Positions 1 to 12,224 of a stretch of DNA of 64,000 nucleotides are shown piece after piece. The DNA is taken from NCBI GenBank assembly GCA_018894105.1, contig CM032127.1, positions 35,608,760-35,672,759 of the forward strand, in the 5' to 3' direction. The notes under the pieces were generated by a model. It had not been told where the DNA came from. It ran no database searches and worked only from the letters and a program-made list of their open reading frames with translations. The translations under genes and the position numbers were made by a program. Source of the DNA: Jacaranda mimosifolia. Taxonomy: Eukaryota > Streptophyta > Magnoliopsida > Lamiales > Bignoniaceae. Within the stretch, counting starts at the first letter, position 1. Every line of letters starts with the position of its first letter.

Positions 1-52
1 TTTGAGCTTTTGAAGTTTTAATTATTGGATCCTAATGGCTTACTAACCTTCA
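1..52 (+). mobile_element. 3' tail of a plus-strand copia LTR (U5 end)
   Basis: The segment matches the last 50 bases of the plus-strand LTRs seen complete at 33885-36092 and 56742-59529 (AGCTTTTGAAGTTTTAATTATTGGATCC..., ending CCTTCA). No primer-binding site follows. At the CTTCA end the sequence switches to the opposite strand of the same LTR. The rest of this LTR lies left of the window. Confidence 0.7.
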
Positions 53-1777
53 CAACTCATGAGGCAACACTTGAAGGACGGAAAAATGTGAGAATCTAAT
101 TCTTCACTTGGAATGCATAATGCTACCCACCTTCACCTCGATATCTATATATAGAGGGAAGGAAGGTGTGATGCCAAGGTGGCATCGCACTTCCTCAAGG
201 TGAGGGACTGCCCACCTGCTTGCAAGTTGGCAAATTCAAATCAGATTTGAATTTTGTGTGCATTTCAATTACATTTAGAATCTAATTTCAAATTAATTAA
301 ATGCTATACTAAACGAACCTTTCATTTGAATTTTTCCTCCAAAATATAATTTTCTCATTAATTAAATTAAACAGTTTAATTTAATTAATTAATCTTTCAC
401 TTAACTCTTAAGTCAATTAGCTTAACTCTTTAAGCTAAGAATTGTTATCTTAACTCTTTAAGCTAACTTGACTAATTGATGGCCATGTGGCACCAAGTAA
501 TTAACTCCTTAATTATTGGTCTAATTTAACTCCTTAAATTAGTTGATCAATTTAACAATCAAATTAATCAAGCCAAAGAAGACATCAACTTTTAGTCATC
601 CCAAAATCGGTCAATAGGAATGAATTTCCTAACACTTAGAAATATTCCTTCGTGAATTAGGAAATGCAATTGGCTTTTGTGTGTGACCCGATATGTTCTA
701 CCATTCATTGGATATAGGCTCACAACTCCTTGTGACTTTTGAATATCATAAATTCTTTTTAGTTCAAACTCCTTTAAACTAGTCGACTCAATTCAATCAA
801 TCTTCATTAACTGAAGAGTACCCAATTTCCATGGTCGATGTTCAACCTCAAGCTCATAGAGCCCAACTAATTGGCTGAAATGAATGCATTTGGAGGACCA
901 TTATAGCTCTACGCGTACCATGAAAATATGGTCTTTCTGTCTCTTATCTCCCGAAAGAGGCCTAGGGTAAGATATTTATCAGCTCCCTAATACCCTCGAC
1001 TCTATGTTTCTATTCGCAATGTTCAATTCCACTTTACGACATCATCTTTGGAAAACTACTTTTCCAAGTTGTCATATTACCTTCCGTAAGGATTTATTGG
1101 AATCTATCATTTAGAATACATAGGAGATGCATTCATCCTTCACAAAGATAAGGAGTCGGATTCCATCTTAGACTCACAAACCTCTATGTCTGATTAGCTC
1201 ATACCCAACCTCAACCTGAATGACCCACTATGTGGCCATGGAAGAGTTAAAGCATGAGGACCCAAACACAAGGTTACCATGGACCCTCATGTCAGAGGAC
1301 TAATTATATGTACTAGCATAAGCTGGAGAACTTGCTACTACTGACTTGCCACTTCGGCTATCTAGTAGATTCTCCGGGTTGGCCTTCAGTGCCTTTTTCC
1401 TTAACAAACACGCACTAACATGATACATCCATATCTCATATGACATTTCTCATGAAATAGAGCAATGTCCAACTCCTTGGATTTATACATCGTTAGTGCA
1501 AGTCTATCTGAATCTTAGATGTCTTGTCTTATAAGATCCTATGACTTGGAAGTTTTAAGATTACGATAGTGTAAGACTTGTTTCATGATCACCACCTACT
1601 GCAAGACTAAGTCTTGTTGTCTATGTGTGATCTAAGGGCTTCAACCAAATACCATTGAAGTAATATAAGTATAAGATGAAGATGGCCATTTAAAGAATAT
1701 CATTCAATCAAGATTATATCACAAATGAAATAGTTTACAATGCCAATCTAATTGGCTTGCGGGGCACTATTCCAACA
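48..1777 (-). mobile_element. Truncated copia LTR, minus strand
   Basis: Read on the minus strand this is the LTR from its TGTTGGAATAGTGCC start (complement of 1763-1777) through U3 and R. It stops about 50 bases into the CTTCAACTCATGAGG part of R/U5, so the U5 end is missing and it joins the plus-strand tail at 1-52 across a shared CTTCA. The right end is canonical (CTATTCCAACA) and directly abuts gag sequence of another copy, as expected for an insertion into that gag. A TATA-like CTATATATAG lies at 145-154. Confidence 0.8.
145..154 (-). promoter_or_regulatory. LTR TATA box
   Basis: CTATATATAG sits in a run of TATATATAG/GATATAG sequence that recurs at the same LTR position in other copies (7405-7414, 35477-35486, 58317-58326). 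It lies upstream of the likely transcription start. Inferred Pol II TATA element marking the U3/R boundary. Confidence 0.5.
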
Positions 1778-2186
1778 CTATCATCTTAAGCCTGTGATTT
1801 TGGACGCTTGAACCCTCAACCATATTTGACTTAAAGAGCTCTCTAGACAAAATGAACCTTTCGTGCCTAGTTTATACACCATACAACTCTTGTAGGTGCA
1901 CAAGAATCTCACTTGCATGTTTCATATGCTCATGGTCTTTCAGAGTTCAATGGTCATGGAAGCCATCATGAGGCATCTCGCTTGTCGATCATCATCTACA
2001 AACTTAGTGAACAATTCACACTTCTCACTAGTAACATCAACCTCTAATATGTCCACAGACTTTGATCAAAGACATAGGTCATCTTTTTGGAGTCAAGAAT
2101 GACTTGAGATTTCTTAACCAATCGCCGAAGTTTAGCCCGGTATGTTTATTAGTTTCCAAAATAGTGTGAAGTTGATTCTTAGCTAT
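1778..2186 (-). pseudogene. gag: copia gag, N-terminal part (copy A)
   Basis: The minus strand is colinear with the first half of the gag at 45824-46669. It includes the antisense of the stretch encoding the ASMSNELQ...EHMKHA and EIYVHLQE-like regions. The expected ATG at 2184-2186 reads ATA, so the start codon is lost, and several frameshifts are present. The 3' side is cut by the LTR ending at 1777, so the rest of gag and pol are not adjacent. Gag is the nucleocapsid precursor that assembles the virus-like particle; this copy cannot encode it. Confidence 0.7.
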
Positions 2187-3941
2187 TTTGTTTTGAAGAT
2201 TTTAAAAATCTACAAGAGGCGAAAAGAAAAGTATAAGCATATGATTAAATATTGATATTTGAAAAAATATGTTCATGGTCTTTCAAGCATGATTTCCTCC
2301 CACTATTTTATCAAATCCTTCCCGCCTAGAAGAATTTGGGAAATCATATTTCCTAGTGAGAATCAAGATTCTAAGGACTTGGAAGTGGACCCCTATGACC
2401 AAGTGCCAACCATAAAAAATCAAAGGGTAAGCAACCTTTGCTAATTGCATCTCTATGCAACTCTTGATATATTTTGCCTCACTTTTCATATAGACCTATG
2501 TGACCGTGCGCCATCTACATTACTAGGTGTTAAGTTAGACCTACCAATCAAACTTTGACTTGAGACAGCATCACGATATCTGCTATGATGGAGTGCCAAT
2601 GTGTGGGCATTCTCAAATCAAATGTGCATTATATGCTAAGTATATGTTCACAGCTTTCCTCCTATGTGTGACCCCCATGACCAAGTTCCATCAAACAAAA
2701 TTGATGGCATCTTCATAGCATATACTACTGGTAGAAGGCATGGATTAATTAAAACTGCTTCTAATTTGTATCCAATTTGACTTAATATTGAGAGCACTTA
2801 GATATTCTAAATGGAGGGTTTTTCTTGCTTGCAAAGATCTCATCATTTTTATCTTCTTATTTAGGTTTTTCTATATCTTAATCCATACATCACATACATT
2901 AATAGGATATGGAAAGCATAAATAAGTAAATACACCTAGCATGCTCCTAGGGTGGGATCACGATAAGCCTAACCAAGTGGTGCACTTAGAGCTATTGGTG
3001 CACCACCTAGTTGATTTTAAGTGGGTTAATTAAATCTAGCTATTACATCAGCGTATCCCCATACATTCATAGGTCTTCTTGGGTCTCCATGCCACCAATG
3101 GTCTTCTTTTCTCTTTGTAACATTTGCATGGAAAAGAAATCCTCACTCTTAGTGATTCTACTCTTATAACATTTACAAGATAGAAATTATGAGGCATGCA
3201 AGCCCTAATTCAATACAACCATTTTCAACAACTTGAAACAAATAAAATAAATATTAAAGGGTTATGATCATCTCTATTCATTCATCATCCATTCAACACT
3301 TAAATGAACAATAAACAAATCAAGAATTGACATTCAATTCGGACAATTAAATGCTTATCTCATAGAAAATTAATTCGCCAAGCAAGATGAAGCATAAGAA
3401 TTATGCCACTTTGTTGAAGATTAAGTTTAACTAACTTTTAAAAAAAGCAATGAAAAAATGTCGAACATAATTTTGAGAACTTGCATAATATTTGTGCATC
3501 TATTATGTGTCATGCAAAATACTTTTGGTCACTTAAAGGAGCCAAAAATTCAACGAAACTTATGCCATAACAAATTGGACTGCTACCTTCCCAGGTTGGG
3601 CACACTGCCGCGTGGCAGGTGTGCCCATTGCTCGGCCGGTGCTCGACTAGGCAGGGCAGCGTGCCCTATTTTCACTTCAACGATGAGTCTATGAGTTTTG
3701 GCTCAACTTTTACTTTTGCGCACCAAAAGTTTAGATCTCATTCTAAATATAAATTCACACAATATAGATGAAATTTCATATTCAAAAAACCTTTTAAAAA
3801 TGAAGTTTCAAGTGCTCGGTCATGCTTTCAAAAATAAGTTTAAGTAAGAATCATATTCTTCAAAATTTCCAACAAAACTCCAATCATATTGGATCTAATA
3901 ATGACCAAAACACCTTACCATTAACAACATGCTATATCAAG
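2187..3941 (-). other. copia untranslated leader (copy A)
   Basis: On the minus strand this matches the leaders at 28791-30706, 36108-38090 and 59545-61492 in order. Just upstream of gag it carries four spaced copies of a motif like GGCACTTGGTCATGGGGGTC (near 2386-2410, 2493-2515, 2561-2600 and 2667-2690). Further upstream is a GC-rich island at about 3585-3662. The leader breaks at about 3941 and joins the LTR internally, so the PBS and the first part of the leader are deleted. Confidence 0.7.
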
Positions 3942-6134
3942 GATCTAAACATGCCATTGATTCAGATTTAGATGGAGAATTACCTTATTTTCAAAAGCCA
4001 AGGAAGCAAGAAGAAAGCCTTTGACACTCAAAAACTATCTTCTAGTGGCATAGTAGATTCCGGTTAACTTTTGAGTAGGCAAATGAACTCCGTTTGTGTG
4101 AAACTTGCACAAAAATATCACCAACTTCTTGATGTATCTTTAGTCCAAAACTCACCTCAATTAGAACTCAGCAAGACTTCCAAAGGTTGCTCGAAATTTA
4201 CTGCCAGAAACAGGATCTCCAAAAGGCACAACAATCCAATTGTCTTACCTCTAATGTTAAGATCCACACACTAATGCAACACCAATTCTCTTCAATATCA
4301 GCTGGAGAATAAAGAGAAGAACATGCAAGAGTGAAGGCTTGAATTGAAGGTTGGACAATAGGAGAAGTAAAGCTTCAACATATGATGCAACACTTGAAAA
4401 TTGGAGGGAAATTTTGAGAGGATCAAATTCACATGGAATGTGATGTCTTGCAACTCATTTGGCCGCCCCTCTCTATATTTATATCTATATATATAGGGAG
4501 GATGGTGTTATGCCAGGGTAGCATCACACCTTACTCAAGGGGGGGAAGACCGCCCACTTGCATTGCAAGTTGGCATGAATGTGAATTACATGTGTATTTT
4601 AAATATTATTTGGAATCTTCATTTCATCTTATGAAATGTCATCCAGATAAATTCTAATGCCACATAAAATGAACCTTTCATTTGAATTTTCCCTCTAAAA
4701 CTAATTCTCCATTTTAATTAAATTAAACACCTTTAATTTGATTAATCACCTTAACTCTTTCAGTCAATTAGCTAAACTCCTTTAGCAACCAATTGTTAAC
4801 TTAACCCTTTAAGTTAACTTGACCAATTAATAGTCATGTGGAACCAAATAAATAACTTCTTAATTATTGTCTTAATTTAACTCCTTAAATTAATTAGATT
4901 AGTTCAACAATTAAATTGATTAAGCCTAAAATGACCACAACATTTGTGTTAATCAGTCACCTTCAAATCGATCATGAGAAAATATTTCTAACTCTTAGAA
5001 AATTCTTTTTCATCACCTAGGATATGCAATTAGCTTATGTGTGAGACCCATTGGTTCTACCATTCATTGGACATGGGTCCACAACTCTTTATGACGTTAG
5101 AATATCAAATATTCACTTTAGTTTAAACTCCTTTAAACTAATCGACTTAATTCAATTAATCTTCATTAATTGAAGAGTACCCAATCTCCATGGTTGACGT
5201 CCAACCTCAAGCCCATGGAGCCCAACTAGTTGGCCAAAATGAATGCTTTTGTAGAACCATTCTAGCTCTACGAGTGCCATACAAATATGGTCATTCTCTC
5301 TCCTATCTCCCGAAAGAGGCCTAGGACAAGATATTTGTTGGCTCTCTAATAGTCTCAATACTATGTCTCTATTCTCAATGTTTGACTCTCTTTATGACCT
5401 CATCTTTGGAAAACTTATTTTTTAAATTGTCATACTACCTTGCACAAGGATTTCATGAAATCAATCATAGAATACATAGGAGATGTACTTGTCCTTCACA
5501 ACAACGAGGAGTCTGATCCCATCTTGAATCTCATAAACTTCCATATCTAAGTAGCTCATACCCAATCTCCACTCGAACGACCCGCTATATGGCTAGAGAA
5601 GAGTTAAAACATGAGGACCTAAACACAAGGTTATAATGGATCCTCAAGTCAGAGGACTAATTAAATGCACTAGCATAAGCTGGAGAACTTCCCATTACCG
5701 ACTTGCCACTGTGGCTATCTAGTGGATTCTCTGAGCAGGTATTCAATTCATTGTCCTCTAACAAGCACCCACTAATATACATCTATATCTTATATGGCAT
5801 TGGTCATGAAACGGAGCAATATCCAACTCCTTGGATTAATGCATTATTAGTGCAAGTTTATTTGGATCTTTGATGCCCTTGGTCTCATAAGATCCTACGA
5901 CTTGGAAGTATTTAAGATCACGACCATATAAGACTTGTTTCATGATCACCACCTTGTGTATGACCAAGTCCAATAGTCTCGTATGATCTAAAGGCTACAA
6001 CTAAATACCAGTGAAGTAAATATATGCATAAGATAAAGATGGTAATTTAAAGAATATCATTCAATCAAGATTGTATCATAAGTGAAATAGTTTACAACGC
6101 CAATCTAATTCGCTTGTGGGGCTCTATTCCAATA
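3942..6134 (-). mobile_element. copia 5' LTR of copy A, minus strand
   Basis: This is a near full-length LTR on the minus strand. The U5 tip is missing (joined to the leader at GGATC) and the U3 start reads CTATTCCAATA instead of CTATTCCAACA. TATA-like CTATATATATAG lies at 4485-4496. At about 6135 it meets a plus-strand copy of the same LTR, giving an inverted pair with almost no spacer. Confidence 0.8.
4485..4496 (-). promoter_or_regulatory. LTR TATA box
   Basis: CTATATATATAG is at the LTR position equivalent to the TATA-like elements in the other copies. It is a predicted Pol II core promoter on the minus strand. Confidence 0.45.
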
Positions 6135-6137
6135 ACT

Positions 6138-8025
6138 AAGGGTATCTAAGATCCAGGTAGACTTGCATTAACGATGCATTAATCCAAAGAGTTAGATATT
6201 GCTCTGTTTATGAGCAATGCCATACAAGATATGTGTGCATGTTAGTGGGTGCTTGTTAGAGAACAAGGTACTAAAGACCCGTTTGAAGAATCCATTAGAT
6301 AGACGTAGTGGCAAGTTCTCCAACTTTCACTAGTGAATATAATTAGTCTTTTGACCTGAGGATCTATTGTGACCTTCTGTTTAGGTCCTCATGGTTTGAT
6401 TCTTCCCTAGCCATATAAAGGGTTATTTAGATGGAGATTGGGTATGAGCTACTTAGATATGAAAAGTTATGTGATCCAAGATGGGATCTGACTCCTCATC
6501 ATTGTGAAGGATGAGTACATCTCCTATGTATTCTATAATGATGGATTCCATGAAATCCTTTCACAAGGTAGTATGAAAATTTGGAAAAAGAATTTTTCGA
6601 AGATGATAGGAGATAGGAAATAGGAGACAGAAGGACTGTATTGTCATTGCACACATAAAACTAGAATGGTTCTCCAAAAGCATTCATTTAGACTAAGTAG
6701 TTAGGCTCCATAGGCTTGAGGTTGGACATTGACCATGGAGATTGGGTATTCTTCAATCAATGCAAATTAATTGAATTAAGTTGATTAGTTTAAAGAAGTT
6801 TAAACTAAAGTGAACATTTTGATATTCCAATGTTACAAAGAGTTGTGAGCCCATGTTCGATAAATGATAGAACCTAGTGTGTCTCACACAAAAGCCAATT
6901 GCATATCCTAGGTGATGAAAGGGAATTTTCTAGGAGTTAGAAAAGTTACTAGATAACCGTTTTGGAGTTTCAGTGATTAACACAAATGTTGTGGTTAATT
7001 TTAGGTTGATCAATTTAATTGTTAAATTGATCTAATTAATTTATGGCGTTAAATTAAGATCAATAATTAAGGAGTTAATTATTTGGTGTCACATAACTAT
7101 CAATTGGTCAAGTTAACTTAAGGGGTTAAGTTAACAATTGCTAGCTTAAAGGGTTAAGCTAATTGACTTAAAAAGTTTGTCAAGTTAACTAATTTAATTA
7201 AAATAGAGAATTAATTTTGGAGGGAAAATTCAAATGAAATGTTCATTTGATGTGAATTAGAATTTATTTGGATGACATTTCAAAAGATGAAATAAAGTTC
7301 TGAATGAAATCCAAATTCAAATTGAATGCCAACTTGCAATGCCAAGTTAGAGGTCACCCATTAAGGAAGTTGTGATGCCACCTTCGCATCACACCATCCT
7401 CACTCTATATATAGATATAGGCGGAGAGAGGGGTGGAAATCTTGCATCAAGTGTGAAGAATTAGATTCTCTCCACTTTTCCCTCCACTCTTTAAGTGTTG
7501 CGTCATGCATTGAAGCTTCACTCTCTTTTCTTCTCGTATCTCTAAATCAAGCCTTTGTCAATATGTAACTTCTCTATATTCTCCAGCTAATATTTAGAAG
7601 AATAGGTTATTGCAATGGTGTGTGGATCTTAACGTTTTAGGCAAGACGATTGGATTGCTCGCCTTTAGAGATCTAGTTTCTAGTAGCGACTTGGAGGCTA
7701 TTTTGGGTGACCTTTCTGAATTCTAATTTAGCTGAATTTTGGACTATAGATCCATCAAGGTGTTGTGGAGTTTTAGCAAAATTTTTAGCTCAACTAGAAA
7801 TCATTTGGTTGGGGAAATCTGGTTTCTACTCTGCTGTGCCGCTGGAAGGCAATTTTGAAGAGTCAAGAGCTTTCTTCTAGCTTCCTTGGTTTTTGAGCAA
7901 AACAACGTAATTCTCATACCAAATATGAATCAATAACATGTTTAGATCCTTTTTATCATGTGTAGCCTAGTTAATTTAAGTTTTCAATGCTTTGACTATT
8001 GGATCCTACGACTACATGTGACTTC
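6138..8025 (+). mobile_element. 5'-truncated copia LTR, plus strand
   Basis: The sequence enters the LTR about 260 bases from its normal start (AGGGTATCTAAGATCC, like GGGCATCTAAGATCC at 34138). It runs through U3, TATA (CTATATATAG, 7405-7414), R and U5 to GGATCCTACGACTACATGTGACTTC. No PBS follows: the next bases are leader sequence in the opposite orientation. With the minus LTR at 3942-6134 it makes an inverted repeat with arms of roughly 1.9 kb. Confidence 0.8.
7405..7414 (+). promoter_or_regulatory. LTR TATA box
   Basis: CTATATATAG is followed by ATATAGGCGGAGAG, as in the other LTRs. It is the likely core promoter of this LTR. Confidence 0.5.
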
Positions 8026-8642
8026 CAAAATAACACAAAAACTCTTCAAACTCGCCCATTACTGAAACTAACAGGGTGCACGGAAGCATGGCGCACATCC
8101 GTTGCTCAGCTTGCACCTTGCCAGGGATGGCAGTTTGTCATGTTTGATGGTTTGAACCAAGTCATATTGTTTTTTAACTCAACTTTTATGCACAAAAAAC
8201 TTTAGGACACTTCCTAAATACTAAATCTCACATTATAGATAATTTTCATATCTAAAACACCTTTTAAAAATGAAAATTCAAGTGCTCAAACATGCTTCAA
8301 AAATCAAGTTTAAGTGAGAATCACCATTCTCCAATAATCTCCAATTCAATTGGATCCAAAAATGACCATAACACCTCAAGGCCTAATTTAACATACTATA
8401 TCAACACATAATATCATCCAATGCTAAATCAAAATTTGACATCATTATTCATGAATCAAAACATACTAACATATGAATTAACTCTTAAAACACATATTAG
8501 CATAATTCAATTCATCATCAAAGGAGCTACATGCAACGTCATCCAAACACTCCAATCCATGACTTGGATAAAGTATTTAGAGATCTAGATCAATTCATCA
8601 CATGAATCAATCAAATAAAAATCCAACTTAAAGCATAAAATA
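8026..8642 (-). other. copia leader fragment (copy B)
   Basis: The minus strand matches the PBS-proximal leader seen at 33287-33884 and 59545-60150. It runs from the GC-rich island (about 8070-8135) to the PBS. The gag-proximal leader and all coding sequence are missing; the left edge is fused to the end of the plus-strand LTR at 8025. Confidence 0.7.
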
Positions 8643-8655
8643 GGCTCCGATACCA
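8643..8655 (-). other. Primer-binding site (initiator-Met tRNA type), copy B
   Basis: GGCTCCGATACCA on the plus strand is TGGTATCGGAGCC on the minus strand. It sits two bases from the LTR end and is complementary to the 3' end of plant initiator-Met tRNA, which primes minus-strand cDNA in Ty1/copia elements. Confidence 0.85.
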
Positions 8656-8657
8656 TT

Positions 8658-10897
8658 TAAAGTCAAGTGTAGTACAAGGTTCCAATTAACAAAGCACAAA
8701 ATAGTTAAATCAAACTTGGCTACACTCAATCCAAGGATGAAATCATACTTTTAGTTTAGATTTGGATGCAAAAAATTACCTTGATTACTCAAAATCTGAG
8801 GTAGAAGTGCAGACAAGCTTGAACACTTCAAATCTATCTCTTCTTGGCGCCGCAGAATTTCGGCCACTTTTACCCTTAAAAAGCACCTCATATTTGGCTA
8901 AAATTTGGATAGCTCCTCCCCAACACCTTTAAGAATGTCCAGTAAAAATTTTAGGAAAATAAAAAATTAGAAAGTGCTCCAAATATGACTCTAATCGGAC
9001 TGCCATGCAGTAGATCTCCAAAGAGCAAAGCTATCCAAGTGTCTAGCCTCTAATGAAATGATCCCCACATCATATGCTAGTTCTGATCAACCTATAGAGA
9101 GCTAAAACTCCACAAGATGAAGAAGTGATAAAGGCCGATTTTAAGAGGGGAGGGTGAAGAAAGTGTGTGAAACTTCAACACATGACTAGATCACACTTTT
9201 TGGAGGGAAACAGAGAACTAGCATGAATGTCTTGCATTGTGGTTGCCTCTCTCTATTTATAGAGGAGGGAAGGTATGATGCAAGTTGGCATACACCTCGC
9301 ATGAGATTTATTTGGATTGTGAACTTCATGAGGTATGATACAACGCAAGTTGCATGTGAAATGTGAATTTCACTTGTATTTGAATTTCATTTGGAATCTT
9401 CATTTTATCTTACGAAATGTTATCTAAACAAATTATAAATACATCTCAAATGAACTCCTTCATTTGAATTTTCCTCCAAAATTAATTCTTCATATTAATT
9501 AAATTAACTCCTTAATTTATTTAATTGGTCATAACTTAACTCCTTAAGTCAACTAACTTAACTCCTTAAGTTAGAAGGTGTTAACTTAACCCCTTAAGTT
9601 AACTTAACTAATTAAATGTCATATGGGTTAATTGGTCTAATTAACTTCTTAAATTCTTTTGATCAATTTAATAACTAAATTAATCAAGCCAAAATGACCA
9701 AAAATTAGCTAATAGTTTTCCTCAACAAGATCGGTCATAAGAAATTATTCTAGCTGTTAGAAAATTCCCTTCATTAAATAGAACTACCTTTGGCTTTTGT
9801 GTGCGATCCATTAGGTTCTACCATTTATTAGACATGGGCTCACAACTTTTATGACATTTAGAATATCAAAATATTAATATTATTTTAAACTCCCTTAAAC
9901 TAATAACTCAATTCAATTGACCTTCATTAATTGAAGAGTACCTAATCTCCATGGTCGATGTCCAACCTAAAACCTATGGAGCCCAACTAATTGGCCACAA
10001 TAAATATGCTCTTGGTAAACCCTTTTAGCTCTACACTTGCCATGCAAATATGGTCCTTTTGTCTGTTATCTCCCGAAAGAGGCTAGGGCAAGATATTTGC
10101 CGGTTCCCTAATACCTCGATAATTATGTTTCTATTCTCAATGTTCAGTTCCCCTTTATGACCTTATCTTTGGAAAACTCTTTTTTAAAATTGTTATACTA
10201 CCTTGTGTAAGGATTTATGGGATCGATCATTACATAATGCATAGGAGATGCACTCGCCCTTCACAATGATGAGGAGATGGATCCCTTCTTGGATCTCATA
10301 AATCTCCATTTCTAAGTAGCTCATACCCAAGCTCAACTTGGATGACCCGTAGAGTGGTCAAGGAAGAGTCAAATCTTGAGAACCTAAATACAAGGTAACC
10401 ATGGATCCTCAGGCTTAAGGACTAATTATATGCACTAGCGTAAACTAGAGAACTTGCCACTACCAACTTGTTACTACGACTATCTAGTAGATTTTCTGAG
10501 TGAGCCTTCAGTGAACTCGTTATCTAAAAAGCACCCACTAACATGCACCCATGTCTAACATGGAGTGCTCATAAAATAGGGAAATATCCAACCCCTTAGA
10601 TTTATGCATCGATAGTGCAAGTCTATCCGAATCTTAAAAGCCATATCTCATAAGATTCTATAACTTAAAATATTTTAAGATCAGAACCGTGTAAGACTTG
10701 TTTCATGATCACCACCTAGTGCGTGACCAAGTGCTGTAGTCTTGTGCGATCTAAGGGTTTCAACCAAATGCTGGTGAAGTGAAATAAGTATAAGATGAAG
10801 ATGGCCATTGAAATAAGAATATCATTCAATCAAGATTGTATCACAAGTGAAATAGTTTGCATGCCAATCTAATTGGCTGCAAGGAACTATTCCAACA
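8658..10897 (-). mobile_element. Full-length copia 5' LTR (copy B), minus strand
   Basis: This is a complete LTR of about 2.24 kb. It starts (plus strand) TAAAGTCAAG next to the PBS and ends CTATTCCAACA at 10897. The TATA-like sequence is CTATTTATAG (9253-9262). U3 contains a cluster of short palindromes built on TTAACTCCTTAAGTTAA (about 9501-9612). Immediately right of it the tandem gag/chromomethylase array begins inside a unit, so copy B inserted into the array. The bases AGAAG (10898-10902) would be one target duplication; its partner is not visible. Confidence 0.85.
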
Positions 10898-11345
10898 AGA
10901 AGATATTATTTTAATGCATAGAAAATTAATGCTATGTTTGACCAACACATGGCTGATAGCAAAATTTAAAGTTTTTAGAGATCATAAACTACTATTGATC
11001 AGGAGCTAAGGAAAATAACTCTACAAGTTTCATAGCATGTGGACTCACTCAACTAATAATTATTTTATTTTTAGGTGGATGATCTATAATTACCTCGACA
11101 TAGGTACCCAAAGTTCCTACCTGAATGGGTGAAAAAAATTTGGTTGAAATGGATAAGAATCATTCCAAAAGGAACATTATGAGGTTAGCATAGCCATGGT
11201 GTTTAATGTGGAGGCAAAAAAAGAAAGACAAAGAGGAGTCTTCTCCGAAGAGTAGGAGGCTCCACATATTCAATTAGAAATTTTTGCATGTTGCAATGCC
11301 AAGATGGTCACTTTTCCATTCATGATGGTCTAAGTATATATAAAT
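10898..11345 (+). pseudogene. Array unit 1: Ty3/gypsy gag-like segment (5' truncated)
   Basis: This is the first visible copy of the array's plus-strand half, entered at AGAAGATATTATT because copy B interrupts it. It is colinear with 12432-12890, 13919-14350, 22645-22985, 24077-24430 and 27275-27602. It includes the stretch that in better copies reads like the plant gypsy gag C-terminal region (a Cys-Lys-Phe/Trp-His ... His-Ser-Thr-Asn-Asn pattern). It is frameshifted throughout. Confidence 0.5.
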
Positions 11346-11489
11346 CCTTTTCTTTGGGAAAAACATTGCATGTATGATCAAACAGATGTTTTCATCAATT
11401 AATACAACAACACAGGTGTATAATTCCTTAAAATTTAAAAATTCTACAAAAAAAAAAAAGATTTAACATGAAAAGTGATTACAATATCA

Positions 11490-12110
11490 TAATTTTGGAA
11501 TGAGTTAGTAAACATCCATCAATAATGACGATAGTAGAGTAAGGAACATCTCTATTCATGGGATAATCCTCAGACATAATGAATAATAGGTTATCTCTGG
11601 ATAATCCTCTCATTGCAGAAGTAAAAGAATAACCCAATGCTTGACCTATATGGACAACAAATGCATTGCTGATTTATATGCATCTTTCTCTTATTGGCTA
11701 ACAACTTTATAGTAATCTACAAAGCCTTGCTTTCGAGAATCCTCATGGATAGTAAAAACCCCAACTTGAAGAGGATGTAAAATTATTTGGTTATAAGATT
11801 GTTTTACTCGAGTGACAAATGATGGACACAACTCCATCACACCACAATTGCCCTAATGGCTTTGATAAACTTCCTCCAACAAAACTCATAGCATAATCAG
11901 AACCATAGACTTCCTAAAAGTAAGCTTAATTCTTTCTACATTAGGATCCAACTCAAACTTGTACTATTTTGCCTTGAAATTCTCAGTTTAATGCTTACCA
12001 AGATGATACAACTTTCAGAATCGACAGAAGAATGTAAGGAAAGGCTTGTCAAAGCTAGGCATTTTTGAATAATCATATTTTGTAGAATAGTTACATTGAC
12101 CTCACTATAG
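11490..12110 (-). pseudogene. CMT: Array unit 1: chromomethylase C-terminal fragment
   Basis: On the minus strand this half of the unit encodes a broken copy of the C-terminal end of a chromomethylase. GNAFVVHIGQALGY corresponds to the family's GNAVAVPVARALGY (methyltransferase motif X). Further upstream the antisense of 11880-11920 covers the [17 protein letters not shown] region. Chromomethylases methylate CHG/CHH sites at H3K9me2 chromatin. Only the last roughly 150-200 residues are represented; the chromo and BAH domains and motifs I-VIII are absent, so this is not an enzyme. Antisense to the gag half of the unit. Confidence 0.65.
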
Positions 12111-12224
12111 GTGAAAGCACTTCGAAAGCTATAAAAAAATTCAATTTCATCTTTGAGTTAACGAAAATAAAAATAAGTATGAAAAAGTTCTAAGAAAAGA
12201 AAATAATAGGATGGAGATGCCAAG

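Noticed and set aside
3458..3694. 78-codon plus-strand ORF over the GC-rich island
   Set aside because: It lies antisense in a retrotransposon leader and is not conserved in other copies.
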